64,000 nt of DNA from a virus (IMGVR_UViG_3300025011_000030:21651-85650), one strand, 5' to 3'. Positions 1 to 7,914 are shown, numbered from the stretch's first letter. Numbers and translations: made by a program. Notes: generated by a model not told the origin, from the sequence alone.

Positions 1-128
1 TTTTTAATTCGGTTAGAGCATTCAGCTTGGAAGGAGCCGGGTATTGAAACTACGAATAAGGAGTTTTATAACAAGCGAAATAAGAACTGTAAAACTCTCA
101 AGCGAAACAGATAGCTGAACAGGTTAAA
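1..128 (+). other. Possible structured RNA segment, unidentified
   Basis: No open frame of note is seen here. Paired arms are visible: GAGTTTTA (about 62-69) with TAAAACTC (about 91-98), and an outer TTCAGCT near 21 with AGCTGAA near 113. A terminator-like hairpin follows at 130-163. The 5' end may lie outside the window. It could be an RNA gene, a leader, or chance pairing. Confidence 0.25.
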
Positions 129-129
129 A

Positions 130-163
130 AGTCGCTCACTTAAAAAAGTGGGTGACTTTTTTT
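130..163 (+). terminator. Rho-independent terminator
   Basis: The arms AGTCGCTCACTT and AAGTGGGTGACT form a stem with one mismatch around an A-rich loop, followed by a run of seven T. The loop carries the CTTAAAAA half of the recurring promoter-like element, so termination and re-initiation may overlap here. Confidence 0.75.
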
Positions 164-168
164 ATATG
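139..168 (+). promoter_or_regulatory. CTTAAAAA / TATATG promoter-like element 1
   Basis: CTTAAAAA at 139 and TATATG at 163 match the spacing of the recurring two-part element found before about ten genes in this window. The small gene at 207 with an AAGGAGGG site follows. It overlaps a terminator hairpin, so the match alone is weaker here than at copies without a hairpin. Confidence 0.45.
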
Positions 169-206
169 TTATTCAAACGGGTTAATAAGGAGGGAGTATT
201 AAAAAA

Positions 207-329
207 ATGGTAGTTGGTAAGGTTATTAACGGAGTACCTATGCTTCATTTCACTAAGTCTAAATGTTGGGTGCCATTACACATGTTAAAGGAGATAACTG
301 ATGTCAGACAGGTCAACTCGGTATTTTAG
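207..329 (+). CDS. Small hypothetical protein (40 aa)
   Basis: This ATG frame has an AAGGAGGG site about 13 bases upstream and encodes 40 residues with no recognised domain. It overlaps the next gene by 29 bases, which is long for translational coupling but not unusual in phages. The first gene after the promoter-like element at 139-168. Function unknown. Confidence 0.5.
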   Translation: MVVGKVINGVPMLHFTKSKCWVPLHMLKEITDVRQVNSVF

Positions 330-657
330 TAACAAACAGGAAAAGCGAGTCACTCAGCGACATCAGCCTCACGGTAGCTCTAAAGTAGCTAACAGCGGTG
401 CCCGGCCGTTAGATAAGGGTGACGTACGATTTAAGCATGTTCTTACCGAGTGTAAAACGTTAATCAAACCACAGAAATCACGTTCAATAAAGAAAGAATG
501 GTTAACACAGGTTCGGGAGGAGGCTTTTGCTGTCGGTAAAGAACTTTCGGTATTGGTTTTTGATTTCGGTGACGGTGATGATTTTTACGCTGTTCATCCC
601 GACGACTTTATTAGTTTATATGAAGCTTGGGTAGAAGTTAATAAAGGAGTTGAGTAA
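301..657 (+). CDS. PD-(D/E)XK nuclease-like protein, possible Holliday junction resolvase
   Basis: 118 residues. Visible motif: E14, then G-A at 33-34, D41 in KGDV, and E50-C-K52, which fits the E...D...ExK core of the PD-(D/E)XK nuclease fold seen in small archaeal-type and phage resolvases. A downstream SIKKEWL segment is also typical of this phage group by memory. The start is ATG at 301 with AAGGAG upstream. Neighbours are replication and repair genes, which fits a role in branch resolution or DNA processing. The family call is by motif only; the exact substrate is unknown. Confidence 0.6.
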   Translation: MSDRSTRYFSNKQEKRVTQRHQPHGSSKVANSGARPLDKGDVRFKHVLTECKTLIKPQKSRSIKKEWLTQVREEAFAVGKELSVLVFDFGDGDDFYAVHPDDFISLYEAWVEVNKGVE

Positions 658-658
658 T

Positions 659-886
659 ATGAGCGAAGTATGTACAGCATGTCACCGTAAACTCAAAGAT
701 CCGGAGAGTATTGCTCGCGGTATGGGCCCTGTTTGTTACCAGAAATTCGTGGGTAGCCCTATTCGGTTAACTATTAAACAGTTAGATCCCGAACAGGTGC
801 CGGCGGTGTTTACGTCAAAGATTTTGCCTGAAGATTTACCGTTGATTCGCTTATGCCGGTTATTACAAGATAAATTTGGAGGTTGA
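659..886 (+). CDS. DUF6011-like small zinc-binding protein
   Basis: 75 residues. The N-terminus has CxxCHRKLKDPESIARGMGPVC, split here as a CxxC pair, a PESI segment and a GPVC motif, the signature I associate with DUF6011 proteins common in phages. The ATG at 659 is preferred over TTG at 650 because AAAGGAG lies 10 bases before it. It starts 2 bases after the preceding stop. Role unknown, probably nucleic-acid or protein binding through zinc. Confidence 0.6.
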   Translation: MSEVCTACHRKLKDPESIARGMGPVCYQKFVGSPIRLTIKQLDPEQVPAVFTSKILPEDLPLIRLCRLLQDKFGG

Positions 887-890
887 TATT

Positions 891-1976
891 TTGATATCAT
901 TAGCTTTGAAATACCGTCCAAAAACTTTTGAGGATGTAGTGGGTCAGGAAAACACTATTAAAATACTAATGAACCAGCTGCAGAACAAAGATACTCGTCA
1001 AGGTTATTTATTCACAGGTTCTGCCGGGACTGGAAAAACCACGGTGGCCAGAATATTTGCCAACGCTATCAACGAGGGTAAAGGTTCACCTATTGAGCTA
1101 GATGCTGCAAGTAATAACGGTGTAAACGAAGTAAGAGAACTCCGTGAAAACTGTAAGTTTAAGCCCATTGACAGCCCATATAAAGTTTATATTATTGACG
1201 AAGTTCACATGTTATCAACAGGTGCATTTAATGCCTTGTTAAAAACATTGGAAGAGCCTCCTGCTCATGCCGTGTTTATTTTATGCACTACAGACCCGCA
1301 GAAAATACCGGCAACTATCATCAGCAGGACTCAACGATTTGGTTTTAAGAGAATACCCACCGAACAAGTGACTGCACGACTTCGTTATATTTTGGATGTT
1401 GAATCTGTTGGTTGTGTAAAGTGCCCAAAAACTGAAGAGTATCATGCTACTTGTTTAGAGTGCGAAGAGCCTGATATTTACTATGTTGAACTTGATGCGA
1501 TTGAGTTTATTGCTAAGTTAGCTAACGGAGGTATGCGAGATGCTATAAGTCTTATGGATACCTGCCTTTCCTACAAGAACAGGCTGTTGGTCAACGATGT
1601 ATCTGAAATTTTAGGTACGGCTAACTATACTGATTGCATAGATCTTTTATACAACTTGAACGATCGGGAAGTTAATACAGTTATTGAAATGATCGAAGAC
1701 CTGTATCAGGAAGGTAAGGATCTTAAGTTATTTGTTAAGACAATGACTGACTTCCTGTTAGACTATCAAAAGTATGTGCTATTTAATGGTTTGCAATATT
1801 GTACAATACCGTCAATGTATGTACAGGATCTTGAACGGTTACGGGATGTTTTGTCCAATGATTTTCTGCAAAATACTTTCAAATCGTTTGTTAAGTTAGT
1901 ACAAACGGTTAAATACGAAAGTGATCCTAAAATGTTGATTGAATGCGAGCTGTTACTACTTTGTAACGCCGGCTAG
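891..1976 (+). CDS. dnaX: DNA polymerase III gamma/tau-like clamp loader ATPase
   Basis: 361 residues. It opens with the DnaX hallmark KYRPKTFEDVVGQ, then Walker A GSAGTGKT (about residues 43-50), Walker B IIDEVHM, an SRC-like segment ISRTQRF, and the lid helix NGGMRDAISLMD. It would load the sliding clamp onto DNA with the two downstream gene products. The usual zinc module between Walker A and B is missing; four cysteines sit instead in an insert near residues 180-195. No tau C-terminal extension is visible. Start TTG at 891, with GGAGG 8 bases upstream. First of three consecutive clamp-loader genes. Confidence 0.9.
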   Translation: MISLALKYRPKTFEDVVGQENTIKILMNQLQNKDTRQGYLFTGSAGTGKTTVARIFANAINEGKGSPIELDAASNNGVNEVRELRENCKFKPIDSPYKVYIIDEVHMLSTGAFNALLKTLEEPPAHAVFILCTTDPQKIPATIISRTQRFGFKRIPTEQVTARLRYILDVESVGCVKCPKTEEYHATCLECEEPDIYYVELDAIEFIAKLANGGMRDAISLMDTCLSYKNRLLVNDVSEILGTANYTDCIDLLYNLNDREVNTVIEMIEDLYQEGKDLKLFVKTMTDFLLDYQKYVLFNGLQYCTIPSMYVQDLERLRDVLSNDFLQNTFKSFVKLVQTVKYESDPKMLIECELLLLCNAG

Positions 1977-1993
1977 ACTGCGAGGTGAAATTG

Positions 1994-2785
1994 TTGATAG
2001 GACAGAAAAAATTATTAGATCATTTACGTTCGTTAATTGAGCATACAGGTATGCCGGCACTATTAATATTAACAGGGCCTAAAGGTCAGGGTAAATACAC
2101 ATTAGCCAAAGAAGTCGCAGCATTATTTGATGCAGATGTATACGAGCCGGAAGCACTGAAAGTTGACGACATAAGAGCTTTAATTGAAGATACGTTTACG
2201 GTTAACCGACGGAAGATTTACATTTTACGCGATGCTCACGAAATGACGGTTCAGGCTCAAAACGCTCTACTTAAAACAGCTGAAGAGCCGCCGGTCAACT
2301 GTACTATAATAATGACGGTGAGTTTAGTCACTAAAATATTACCTACTATTTATTCCAGGTCGGTTCAGCTGAGTTTGGACTTGTATTCAAAAGAGGAACT
2401 GAAACAGTTTACGGATAACGAGGTATTGTTAACCGTATGCAGTAACCCTGGACAAATAAAGGAATTCCTAGAAATAGATTTCGTTGCGATGTTCGACAAT
2501 TGCCTGAAGATACTAAAGAGTGTGGGTAAAGTCACTCATGCAAATACTTTTAACATTTTAAAGTTTGTTGATGTTGAAAAATTGCATTTGTTTATGCTGG
2601 TACTTAAACATATCTATGCAGCTCAGTTACCTTTAGTAGACAAAAGTAAAGCTCCTTTTTTAGCTAAGAGCATTGAAATACTGCACAGGTATTCAGCTTT
2701 ATTAACTAATAAGTCTATCAATAAGAATCATGCTTTAGAAATGATGTTTATTGATCTTAAGGAGGCTGAATACATTGGAATTTAA
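1994..2785 (+). CDS. holB: DNA polymerase III delta'-like clamp loader subunit
   Basis: About 263 residues. AAA+ protein with a P-loop GPKGQGKYT, a degenerate Walker B LRDAHEM, and the QNALLKTAEEPP and YSRS segments diagnostic of delta'/gamma proteins. It is the expected stator of the clamp loader next to the dnaX-like gene. TTG at 1994 is chosen because GAGGTG (1982-1987) then has normal spacing; GTG 1985 and TTG 1991 are alternatives. The end overlaps the delta gene by 11 bases, indicating coupling. Confidence 0.82.
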   Translation: MIGQKKLLDHLRSLIEHTGMPALLILTGPKGQGKYTLAKEVAALFDADVYEPEALKVDDIRALIEDTFTVNRRKIYILRDAHEMTVQAQNALLKTAEEPPVNCTIIMTVSLVTKILPTIYSRSVQLSLDLYSKEELKQFTDNEVLLTVCSNPGQIKEFLEIDFVAMFDNCLKILKSVGKVTHANTFNILKFVDVEKLHLFMLVLKHIYAAQLPLVDKSKAPFLAKSIEILHRYSALLTNKSINKNHALEMMFIDLKEAEYIGI

Positions 2786-3680
2786 GCAGCTGAAAAAAGA
2801 ACTTGATTCTGGTAAGGTTCGACCTTTTTACATTTTCACAGGTGAAGAAAAGGAAGTACTTAGGAAGTACATTAAGCGCATAAGTCCCGATGTACAGACA
2901 GCTCAGTCCTTAGCCAGTATTGCCGGTAAGTTAAGCAGTCGCGGCCTGTTTGCCCGTAAACAGACTTTCGTTATACATAACGATAAAGAGGCCGTCAAGG
3001 TTGAGTTGAGCACGTTATTGAAGCTCATAGGTAACAATACGGTAATACTTGTGTACGACAGTATTGACGGACGAATTAAGTTTTTCAAAGAAGCTAAGGA
3101 CTATATCACCGAGTTTAAAAAGTTCACCGAAGCTCAATTAGCTGCAACGGTTAAACGTCTTTTAGGAACAGATGTAGAACCTAAAATATCTTTGATGTTG
3201 AGTTTGTACTGTGGTAACGATGTCGCCCGGTTAGAACTTGAATGTCATAAATTAAGAAGCTTAGGGTTACCTATAACCGAACAGTTAGTTGACGAGTTAG
3301 TGATACCGCCGGTCGAAGACGAGATTTTTAAAATGACCGAAAGTATTGCTAAAAAGGACGCCGTTATGGCTTGGTGCTTATACGATAACCTTCGGCAGTT
3401 GAAGGAAAGTCCTATTAAAATGATTAGTATACTCTATACCAAGTTTCGCGAAATATTTTTGGTACAGAGTATGCTTGACAGGGAAAATACAGAGGTATGC
3501 TCTAAGACAGGGTTGGTTTTTTGGCAGGTTAATAAAGCCCGTGAGTTAGCTAACAGGTTCAGCCTGACTGAGCTACTAAGGCACTTAAAATCCATTCAAA
3601 AAGCCGAGGTAGATATAAAGACAGGTCGTATTGAGGATATAGTTGCTTGGGAAAGCTTGTTGCTTAGCATTCTAAAATAA
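2775..3680 (+). CDS. holA: DNA polymerase III delta-like clamp loader subunit
   Basis: 301 residues. The N-terminus (FKQLKKELDSGKVRPFYIFTGEE) and the overall layout match HolA: an AAA+ fold without a working P-loop, a middle DEIFKMTESIAKKD helix, and a C-terminal helical collar domain. It would open the clamp. TTG at 2775 lies 9 bases after AAGGAGG. It is the third adjacent clamp-loader gene. Recognition is by family pattern, since delta subunits diverge strongly. Confidence 0.75.
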   Translation: MEFKQLKKELDSGKVRPFYIFTGEEKEVLRKYIKRISPDVQTAQSLASIAGKLSSRGLFARKQTFVIHNDKEAVKVELSTLLKLIGNNTVILVYDSIDGRIKFFKEAKDYITEFKKFTEAQLAATVKRLLGTDVEPKISLMLSLYCGNDVARLELECHKLRSLGLPITEQLVDELVIPPVEDEIFKMTESIAKKDAVMAWCLYDNLRQLKESPIKMISILYTKFREIFLVQSMLDRENTEVCSKTGLVFWQVNKARELANRFSLTELLRHLKSIQKAEVDIKTGRIEDIVAWESLLLSILK

Positions 3681-3695
3681 AAGGAATTGGTTACC

Positions 3696-4385
3696 GTGGT
3701 AAATACAGCTGAGTGTAAGAACTCTAATATACATCCATCGTTAAATTTTAGAATAGACGACTATGATTTGCAGTTAGTTATAAGGGCGAAAACTGACGAA
3801 CGGTCGTTTGATAATTTGTTTAACCGACCCAAGTCGCAGAAGATACGTCAGGTTATGGCTCGGAGGTATTGGGCTCCCGGAGCAGACTTTGACGATCTGT
3901 TGCAAATAGCTAACATAGGGTTCTGGTTTGCCGTTCGTGACTTTAACCCTGAAAGGGATACTAAGTTTCTAATTTTTATGAAGATTTGCATAAAAAGACT
4001 TCTTATAACATTCTTAAAGTTTTCAACCAGGCAAAAACAAATGCCGTTAAATTTTTCACGTTCTTACGATGCTTGTATTTACGACGGTTCAACCGAAACA
4101 TTGTTAAATAAAGTTCCAGATTACGATGCAGACCCTATTGCATGTATATTGAAGGTAGCCGACTGTAACGACCTCTTGGTCGTTCTTTCGGAATTCCTTA
4201 GTACTTTAGAATACGATATCCTGATAATGCGGTATATTGAGGGTTTAGATTACGAACAAATTGCACACATTCGGCGGTGCTCGATTAAGCGAGTCAACAA
4301 TGCCCTTCAACGAGTCAAGAAAAAGGCATTAAAGCACAAAGCCAAGGTATTAAATGATTGCTATTTTATACAAAGAGGAAGGTGA
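3696..4385 (+). CDS. RNA polymerase sigma factor, SigH-like
   Basis: 229 residues. Region 2 is seen around FDDLLQIANIGFWFAVRDF and the following helix KICIKRLLITFLKF; the RQKQMPLNFS segment matches the SigH/Spo0H type. Region 4 is LSTLEYDILIMRYIEGLDYEQIA followed by an HTH helix with RVNNALQRVKKK. It should direct RNA polymerase to a subset of phage promoters; the recurring CTTAAAAA/TATATA elements are the obvious candidates (inference). GTG at 3696 is 10 bases after AAGGA. It overlaps no upstream gene and ends 8 bases before the next start. Confidence 0.85.
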   Translation: MVNTAECKNSNIHPSLNFRIDDYDLQLVIRAKTDERSFDNLFNRPKSQKIRQVMARRYWAPGADFDDLLQIANIGFWFAVRDFNPERDTKFLIFMKICIKRLLITFLKFSTRQKQMPLNFSRSYDACIYDGSTETLLNKVPDYDADPIACILKVADCNDLLVVLSEFLSTLEYDILIMRYIEGLDYEQIAHIRRCSIKRVNNALQRVKKKALKHKAKVLNDCYFIQRGR

Positions 4386-4392
4386 CTATTAC

Positions 4393-4815
4393 TTGGGTTG
4401 GTTAGCTTTTGTCTGTTCCATATTAGGGTATTATTTCCTCATAAAGAAAAGTCATTGGGTATTCCCTATATGGACAGTATCCAACATTGGATGGGTAGTG
4501 CTTGCGGTTTATAATAAGGATTTACCGCAGTTGGCTTTATTTAGTATTTATATTGTTATCAACTTTTATGGTTGGTACAAGTGGGCACAGGGTTCTACAA
4601 TTATTATCGGTGCGGTTTATCAGAATTCTAAAAATGGCGTATTTTATAGAGTATTGGGAATCGACGGCGAACAAGTTGTTTATATGTGCGAAGATACTCA
4701 ACTATATTCAAGACCTGTTAAAGAGTGGTTCGGTAAAAACCGCAAAGGGGAAGTAAGATTCAAACATGCACCTATTCACAACGATAAAGTTCCAAAAGTT
4801 TGTTCCTGGAACTAA
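4393..4815 (+). CDS. PnuC-like membrane protein fused to a DUF1653-like domain
   Basis: 140 residues. The first ~70 residues form three hydrophobic segments ending in NFYGWYKW, reminiscent of the core of PnuC-type nicotinamide riboside/mononucleotide transporters but much shorter. The remainder (GAVYQNSKNGVFYRVLGID ... RPVKEWFG) resembles the soluble DUF1653 family. TTG at 4393 sits 8 bases after AGGAAGGTG. Transport is only a guess; a truncated PnuC may need to multimerise. Placed between the sigma factor and nucleotide metabolism genes. Confidence 0.55.
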   Translation: MGWLAFVCSILGYYFLIKKSHWVFPIWTVSNIGWVVLAVYNKDLPQLALFSIYIVINFYGWYKWAQGSTIIIGAVYQNSKNGVFYRVLGIDGEQVVYMCEDTQLYSRPVKEWFGKNRKGEVRFKHAPIHNDKVPKVCSWN

Positions 4816-4843
4816 ATCAGTTCAACAAAGGGAGTGGTAACTC

Positions 4844-5671
4844 ATAAGTAAGGCAGATACAATTTTTATAAACATGTGTCAGAATATATTAAATAACGGA
4901 GTAACTTCAGAAGGACAAAAGGTGAGGCCGAAATGGAATGACGGAACTCCGGCACATACCGTTAAAATTTTCGGAGTGATAAATCGGTACAACCTTGCAG
5001 AGGAATTTCCAATCACTACACTCAGGCCCACTAATTTAAAAGCTGTAATAGACGAAATACTTTGGATTTGGCAAAAGAAATCGAATAACGTTAATGAACT
5101 TAATACTCGAATTTGGGATAGCTGGGCCGACTTTGACGGTTCAGTAGGTAAGACATACGGTTACCAGCTGGGTATTAAGCATAGATACCTAGAAGGGGTA
5201 TTTGATCAGGTTGACAGGGTATTATACGATTTAAAGCATAATCCTTATAGTAGAAGGATAATAACCAACATGTATAATCACCATGACCTACATGAAATGA
5301 ACTTATATCCATGCTGTTATAGCATGACATTTAATGTTATAGGTGATACATTAAGTGCCATTTTAAATCAGCGATCACAAGATGTGCTAGTCGCTAATAA
5401 TTGGGATGTATGTCACCATGCAATTGTTTTGTTAATGTTTGCACAGGTGACCGGCTTTAAAGTGGGTGAGTTAATTCATGTGATTGCTGATACGCACATT
5501 TACGACAGGCATGTTGAGGCCGTGAAGGAGCTTATTCAGCGAGAAACATATCCTGCACCCAGTTTACTTGTTAACCCTGATGTGAGAAATTTCTACGATT
5601 TTTCAGTTGACGATTTTGTACTATTGAATTACAAAAGTGGTCCTCAAATTAAAATTCCTGTAGCTGTTTAA
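4844..5671 (+). CDS. thyA: Thymidylate synthase (ATA start)
   Basis: 275 residues. ThyA converts dUMP to dTMP with methylene-tetrahydrofolate. The frame shows the expected FPITTLRPT, ELLWIWQ-like EILWIWQKKSNN, NPYSRRI, the catalytic cysteine in LYPCCYSMTF, and QRSQDVLVANNWD. The N-terminus aligns with the usual MSKAD start only if ATA at 4844 is the initiation codon: it follows AAAGGGAG by 9 bases, an in-frame stop lies at 4838, and the next ATG at 4874 would cut conserved residues. Followed after 13 bases by dCMP deaminase, whose product feeds it. Confidence 0.93.
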   Translation: MSKADTIFINMCQNILNNGVTSEGQKVRPKWNDGTPAHTVKIFGVINRYNLAEEFPITTLRPTNLKAVIDEILWIWQKKSNNVNELNTRIWDSWADFDGSVGKTYGYQLGIKHRYLEGVFDQVDRVLYDLKHNPYSRRIITNMYNHHDLHEMNLYPCCYSMTFNVIGDTLSAILNQRSQDVLVANNWDVCHHAIVLLMFAQVTGFKVGELIHVIADTHIYDRHVEAVKELIQRETYPAPSLLVNPDVRNFYDFSVDDFVLLNYKSGPQIKIPVAV

Positions 5672-5684
5672 AGGAGGGTCTGAA

Positions 5685-6173
5685 TTGATATTATTAAGTG
5701 GTATTCAACTAACTCACATGCTGTTGGCTATTGAATCTTCGAAATTAAATACCTTTTGTTATAGAGGTCAGACAGGTGCCGTTATTGTAGCCGAAGATGG
5801 TGCAGTCGTTTTCGCTTATAATCGTATGCCGGTTAGTATTGATCACCGAATGTGTGTACCTGAAAAATGTCCTAGGGAAGGACAGAAACGGGGTGACTGG
5901 TCTAGTCAAAAAGTTTGCCCTGTTATTCACGCTGAAAGAGGTGCTATTTACAATGCAGCGAAGACAGGTTTAAAAACTGCAGGTGCCGCGATGTATTGCA
6001 CATATAAACCGTGTATGGAATGTGCAGTAGCTATCAGTGAGGCTGATATCGAGACTGTATATTTCCTCAAAGATTATAAGCCTGAGGAAGAAAAGGATAC
6101 CTACGATGAAGTAGAAGTGTTCTGCTCGCGAGCCTTAATACGTTTGTATCATGCACAACTACCGAGGTATTAA
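5685..6173 (+). CDS. Deoxycytidylate deaminase (dCMP deaminase)
   Basis: 162 residues. Zinc-dependent CDA fold: HAE in VIHAERGAIYNA supplies a zinc ligand and the catalytic glutamate, and PCMEC supplies two cysteine ligands. CVPEKCPREGQ is a typical insert of ComEB-type dCMP deaminases. It makes dUMP for the adjacent ThyA. TTG at 5685 follows AAAGGAGGGT. Part of a dTMP-supply pair, probably co-transcribed with thyA. Confidence 0.88.
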   Translation: MILLSGIQLTHMLLAIESSKLNTFCYRGQTGAVIVAEDGAVVFAYNRMPVSIDHRMCVPEKCPREGQKRGDWSSQKVCPVIHAERGAIYNAAKTGLKTAGAAMYCTYKPCMECAVAISEADIETVYFLKDYKPEEEKDTYDEVEVFCSRALIRLYHAQLPRY

Positions 6174-6180
6174 GTTTCAC

Positions 6181-6209
6181 TTGTATATTATATCATAATA
6201 TGTTACACT
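6181..6209 (+). promoter_or_regulatory. Sigma-A-type promoter, extended family B
   Basis: TTGTAT at 6181-6186, 17 bases, TACACT at 6204-6209 with TG just upstream. The spacer ending AATATGT is nearly identical to those at 18624 and 56887. The predicted transcript would start at the hairpin 6210-6243. Confidence 0.65.
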
Positions 6210-6243
6210 ATCAGGTAACAGGTTGTAAAACTTGTTACCTGAT
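6210..6243 (+). repeat. Inverted repeat / 5' mRNA stem-loop
   Basis: ATCAGGTAAC (6210-6219) pairs with GTTACCTGAT (6234-6243); pairing can extend inward to about 14 bp. Its position right after the -10 box means it could be an mRNA-stabilising stem or a repressor operator. Confidence 0.55.
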
Positions 6244-6265
6244 ATTAGTTAGAGGAGGTCAACCA

Positions 6266-6601
6266 ATGACTCAAACAATTAAAATTAACACTAGCTTTTT
6301 AAGTCAGTTAGCACAGGTTAAGTCCGTTGAAACTCCGTCCAGAAGAGCTAAAACAGAACGCACTGTTACGTCGAACAACGCGAGAAAATCTACAGTTATA
6401 ACTGAAAATGATTTCTTGTCTACTCTTACGTTCAACCCTAACTGGCGGGATAAGCCTGAATTATTAGTACCAACTGCCGGGGTATGTATGCGCCCTCCTC
6501 GAAAACGTAACCTTTACTGTGCCGACTGCAAGTATCACGAAGGTTGCACCAACGACGGTAAATGTGAACCGGCAGGTGCACCACCCAAGAAGAGAAAATA
6601 G
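6266..6601 (+). CDS. Hypothetical protein with C-terminal cysteine cluster
   Basis: 111 residues starting at ATG 6266 after GGAGGTCAA. No recognised domain in the first 75 residues; the C-terminus has CxDCKYHEGC and a further cysteine that could bind zinc, ending in a basic PKKRK tail. It has its own promoter (6181) and terminator (6616), so it is transcribed alone. Function unknown. Confidence 0.7.
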   Translation: MTQTIKINTSFLSQLAQVKSVETPSRRAKTERTVTSNNARKSTVITENDFLSTLTFNPNWRDKPELLVPTAGVCMRPPRKRNLYCADCKYHEGCTNDGKCEPAGAPPKKRK

Positions 6602-6615
6602 TATAGAGGTAAAAT

Positions 6616-6650
6616 AAGGTCGCCTACTTAAAAATAGGTGACCTTATTTT
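6616..6650 (+). terminator. Terminator overlapping promoter-like element 2
   Basis: AAGGTCGCCTA pairs with TAGGTGACCTT, followed by a T-rich stretch. CTTAAAAA lies in the loop. Confidence 0.7.
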
Positions 6651-6655
6651 ATATA
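6627..6655 (+). promoter_or_regulatory. CTTAAAAA / TATATA promoter-like element 2
   Basis: CTTAAAAA at 6627 and TATATA at 6650-6655, 23 bases apart, just upstream of the transglycosylase gene. Confidence 0.5.
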
Positions 6656-6700
6656 TTGAGTGTCGCGAGAAAATTAAAATTTGAAGGGAGTCGTAACTAT

Positions 6701-7276
6701 GTGAGGAAATCTGTATTTCTACTAAGTTTGTTAATTGTTTTAATAGGGTTTCAAAGTTCTTCAACTCCGGAATTACTATCAACACCTGTAGCTCGTAAAA
6801 CTGTTTCGGTTAGTCGCGAGCCTACTAACTATCTAAGTATACCGTTAGAACCTCGTTATCAAGCACTTGTTAAACAATTAAGCGATACGAATGGGTTAGA
6901 CTTTTTGTTGGTGGTAGCTATTGCAGGTGCTGAGACAGGTGAAACGTACGATGTTAATACGGTGGGCGTCACAGGTGATTTGGGTTTATTTCAGCTGAAC
7001 CCGAATTATTGTCAATACTTCGCAGAACAAGCTGAAGTAGTCAATGAACCGTTAGAGGCCGTACCTAATATCAAAATGGCTCTTTGTGAACTGACTCGGT
7101 TAAGGGACTTCTGGCAAGACAAAGGTAAACAGGGAGTTGACTTAGAGAACTGTATTTTGTCTAGCTATAATAAGGGAATTGCTGGGTTTAATCGGTACGG
7201 TTATGCAGTACAGTATATATCCAAAGTAAATCGTGTTCGTACAGCATTAGTAGAGGAGGTTTCAAATGAATCCTAA
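6701..7276 (+). CDS. Secreted lytic transglycosylase-like protein (SLT fold)
   Basis: 191 residues. The N-terminus KSVFLLSLLIVLIGF is a hydrophobic signal or anchor. The catalytic-domain motifs are AGAETG (catalytic Glu), GDLGLFQLNP and a later SYNKG, the order of the goose-lysozyme/SLT family that cleaves peptidoglycan. GTG at 6701 lies 10 bases after AAGGGAG. Located far from the lysis genes at 49.6-50.8 kb, so it may serve cell-wall remodelling (for example during conjugation-like transfer) rather than lysis; that is inference. Confidence 0.7.
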   Translation: MRKSVFLLSLLIVLIGFQSSSTPELLSTPVARKTVSVSREPTNYLSIPLEPRYQALVKQLSDTNGLDFLLVVAIAGAETGETYDVNTVGVTGDLGLFQLNPNYCQYFAEQAEVVNEPLEAVPNIKMALCELTRLRDFWQDKGKQGVDLENCILSSYNKGIAGFNRYGYAVQYISKVNRVRTALVEEVSNES

Positions 7277-7914
7277 TTGGTTAAATCTTTGCCCGTCTTG
7301 TAAAAACGCTTGCAATGAGGTTCCTGTTCAAGAATACACTCAGTACGAGTTAGACCAGCCTAAAGCTGTACAGTATCATTTCGGTCGTATGTTAGATAAT
7401 ATAAAGACTCCATTAATTCGCCGAGTTACTGCAGGTACTAGAAACATGTCCGGCATACATATTTAAGGTTCCGGCATCCTCTAGCGGCAAGTATCATCCT
7501 CCATTTAGTTTGGGCCGAGAAGGTTTGATTCGGCATATCAAGGCGGCGGTTAAAATTGCAATAGCTCTTTTGGAGCACCCTTACTATGGGTTCACTCAGT
7601 ACGAAAAAGACTTAATCGTTGGAGGATTGTTAATTCATGACTGCGTCAAATCAGGTTTTGATTATGATGAATCAACTGGTAAGGTGCATACTATTGATGA
7701 GCATCCTATGTTAGTTGAACAGTTGATTAACGTTGACGGTTTAGTTGATGTTGATAAGTTAGTAGTGCAAACACTTGTTCAGGCTGTACGTGGGCATATG
7801 GGCCCTTGGCATAAAAACAAAATGCCAGAGCCTAAAACCCGGTTGGAAAGATTTGTACATCATTGTGATTATATTTGTAGTCGTAAAATCTTTTTGGACT
7901 TTGATTTTTCGTAG
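7266..7914 (+). pseudogene. HD-domain phosphohydrolase, frameshifted
   Basis: ATG at 7266 opens a frame with two N-terminal CxxC-like cysteines, which stops at 7466. A +1 shift near 7430-7440, where GCAGGTAC has one G more than expected, restores VLETCPAYIFK then VPASSSGKYHP, an HD-protein lead-in. The second part has GLIRH, LIHDCVKSG and GHMGPW, the HD metal-site pattern. Predicted role: metal-dependent nucleotide phosphohydrolase. The break may be a sequencing error or a real mutation; both halves look under selection. Confidence 0.6.

Noticed and set aside
1-60. tRNA-like string GGTTAGAGCA followed by TTGGAAG
   Set aside because: The anticodon stem does not pair and no T-arm or acceptor could be drawn.
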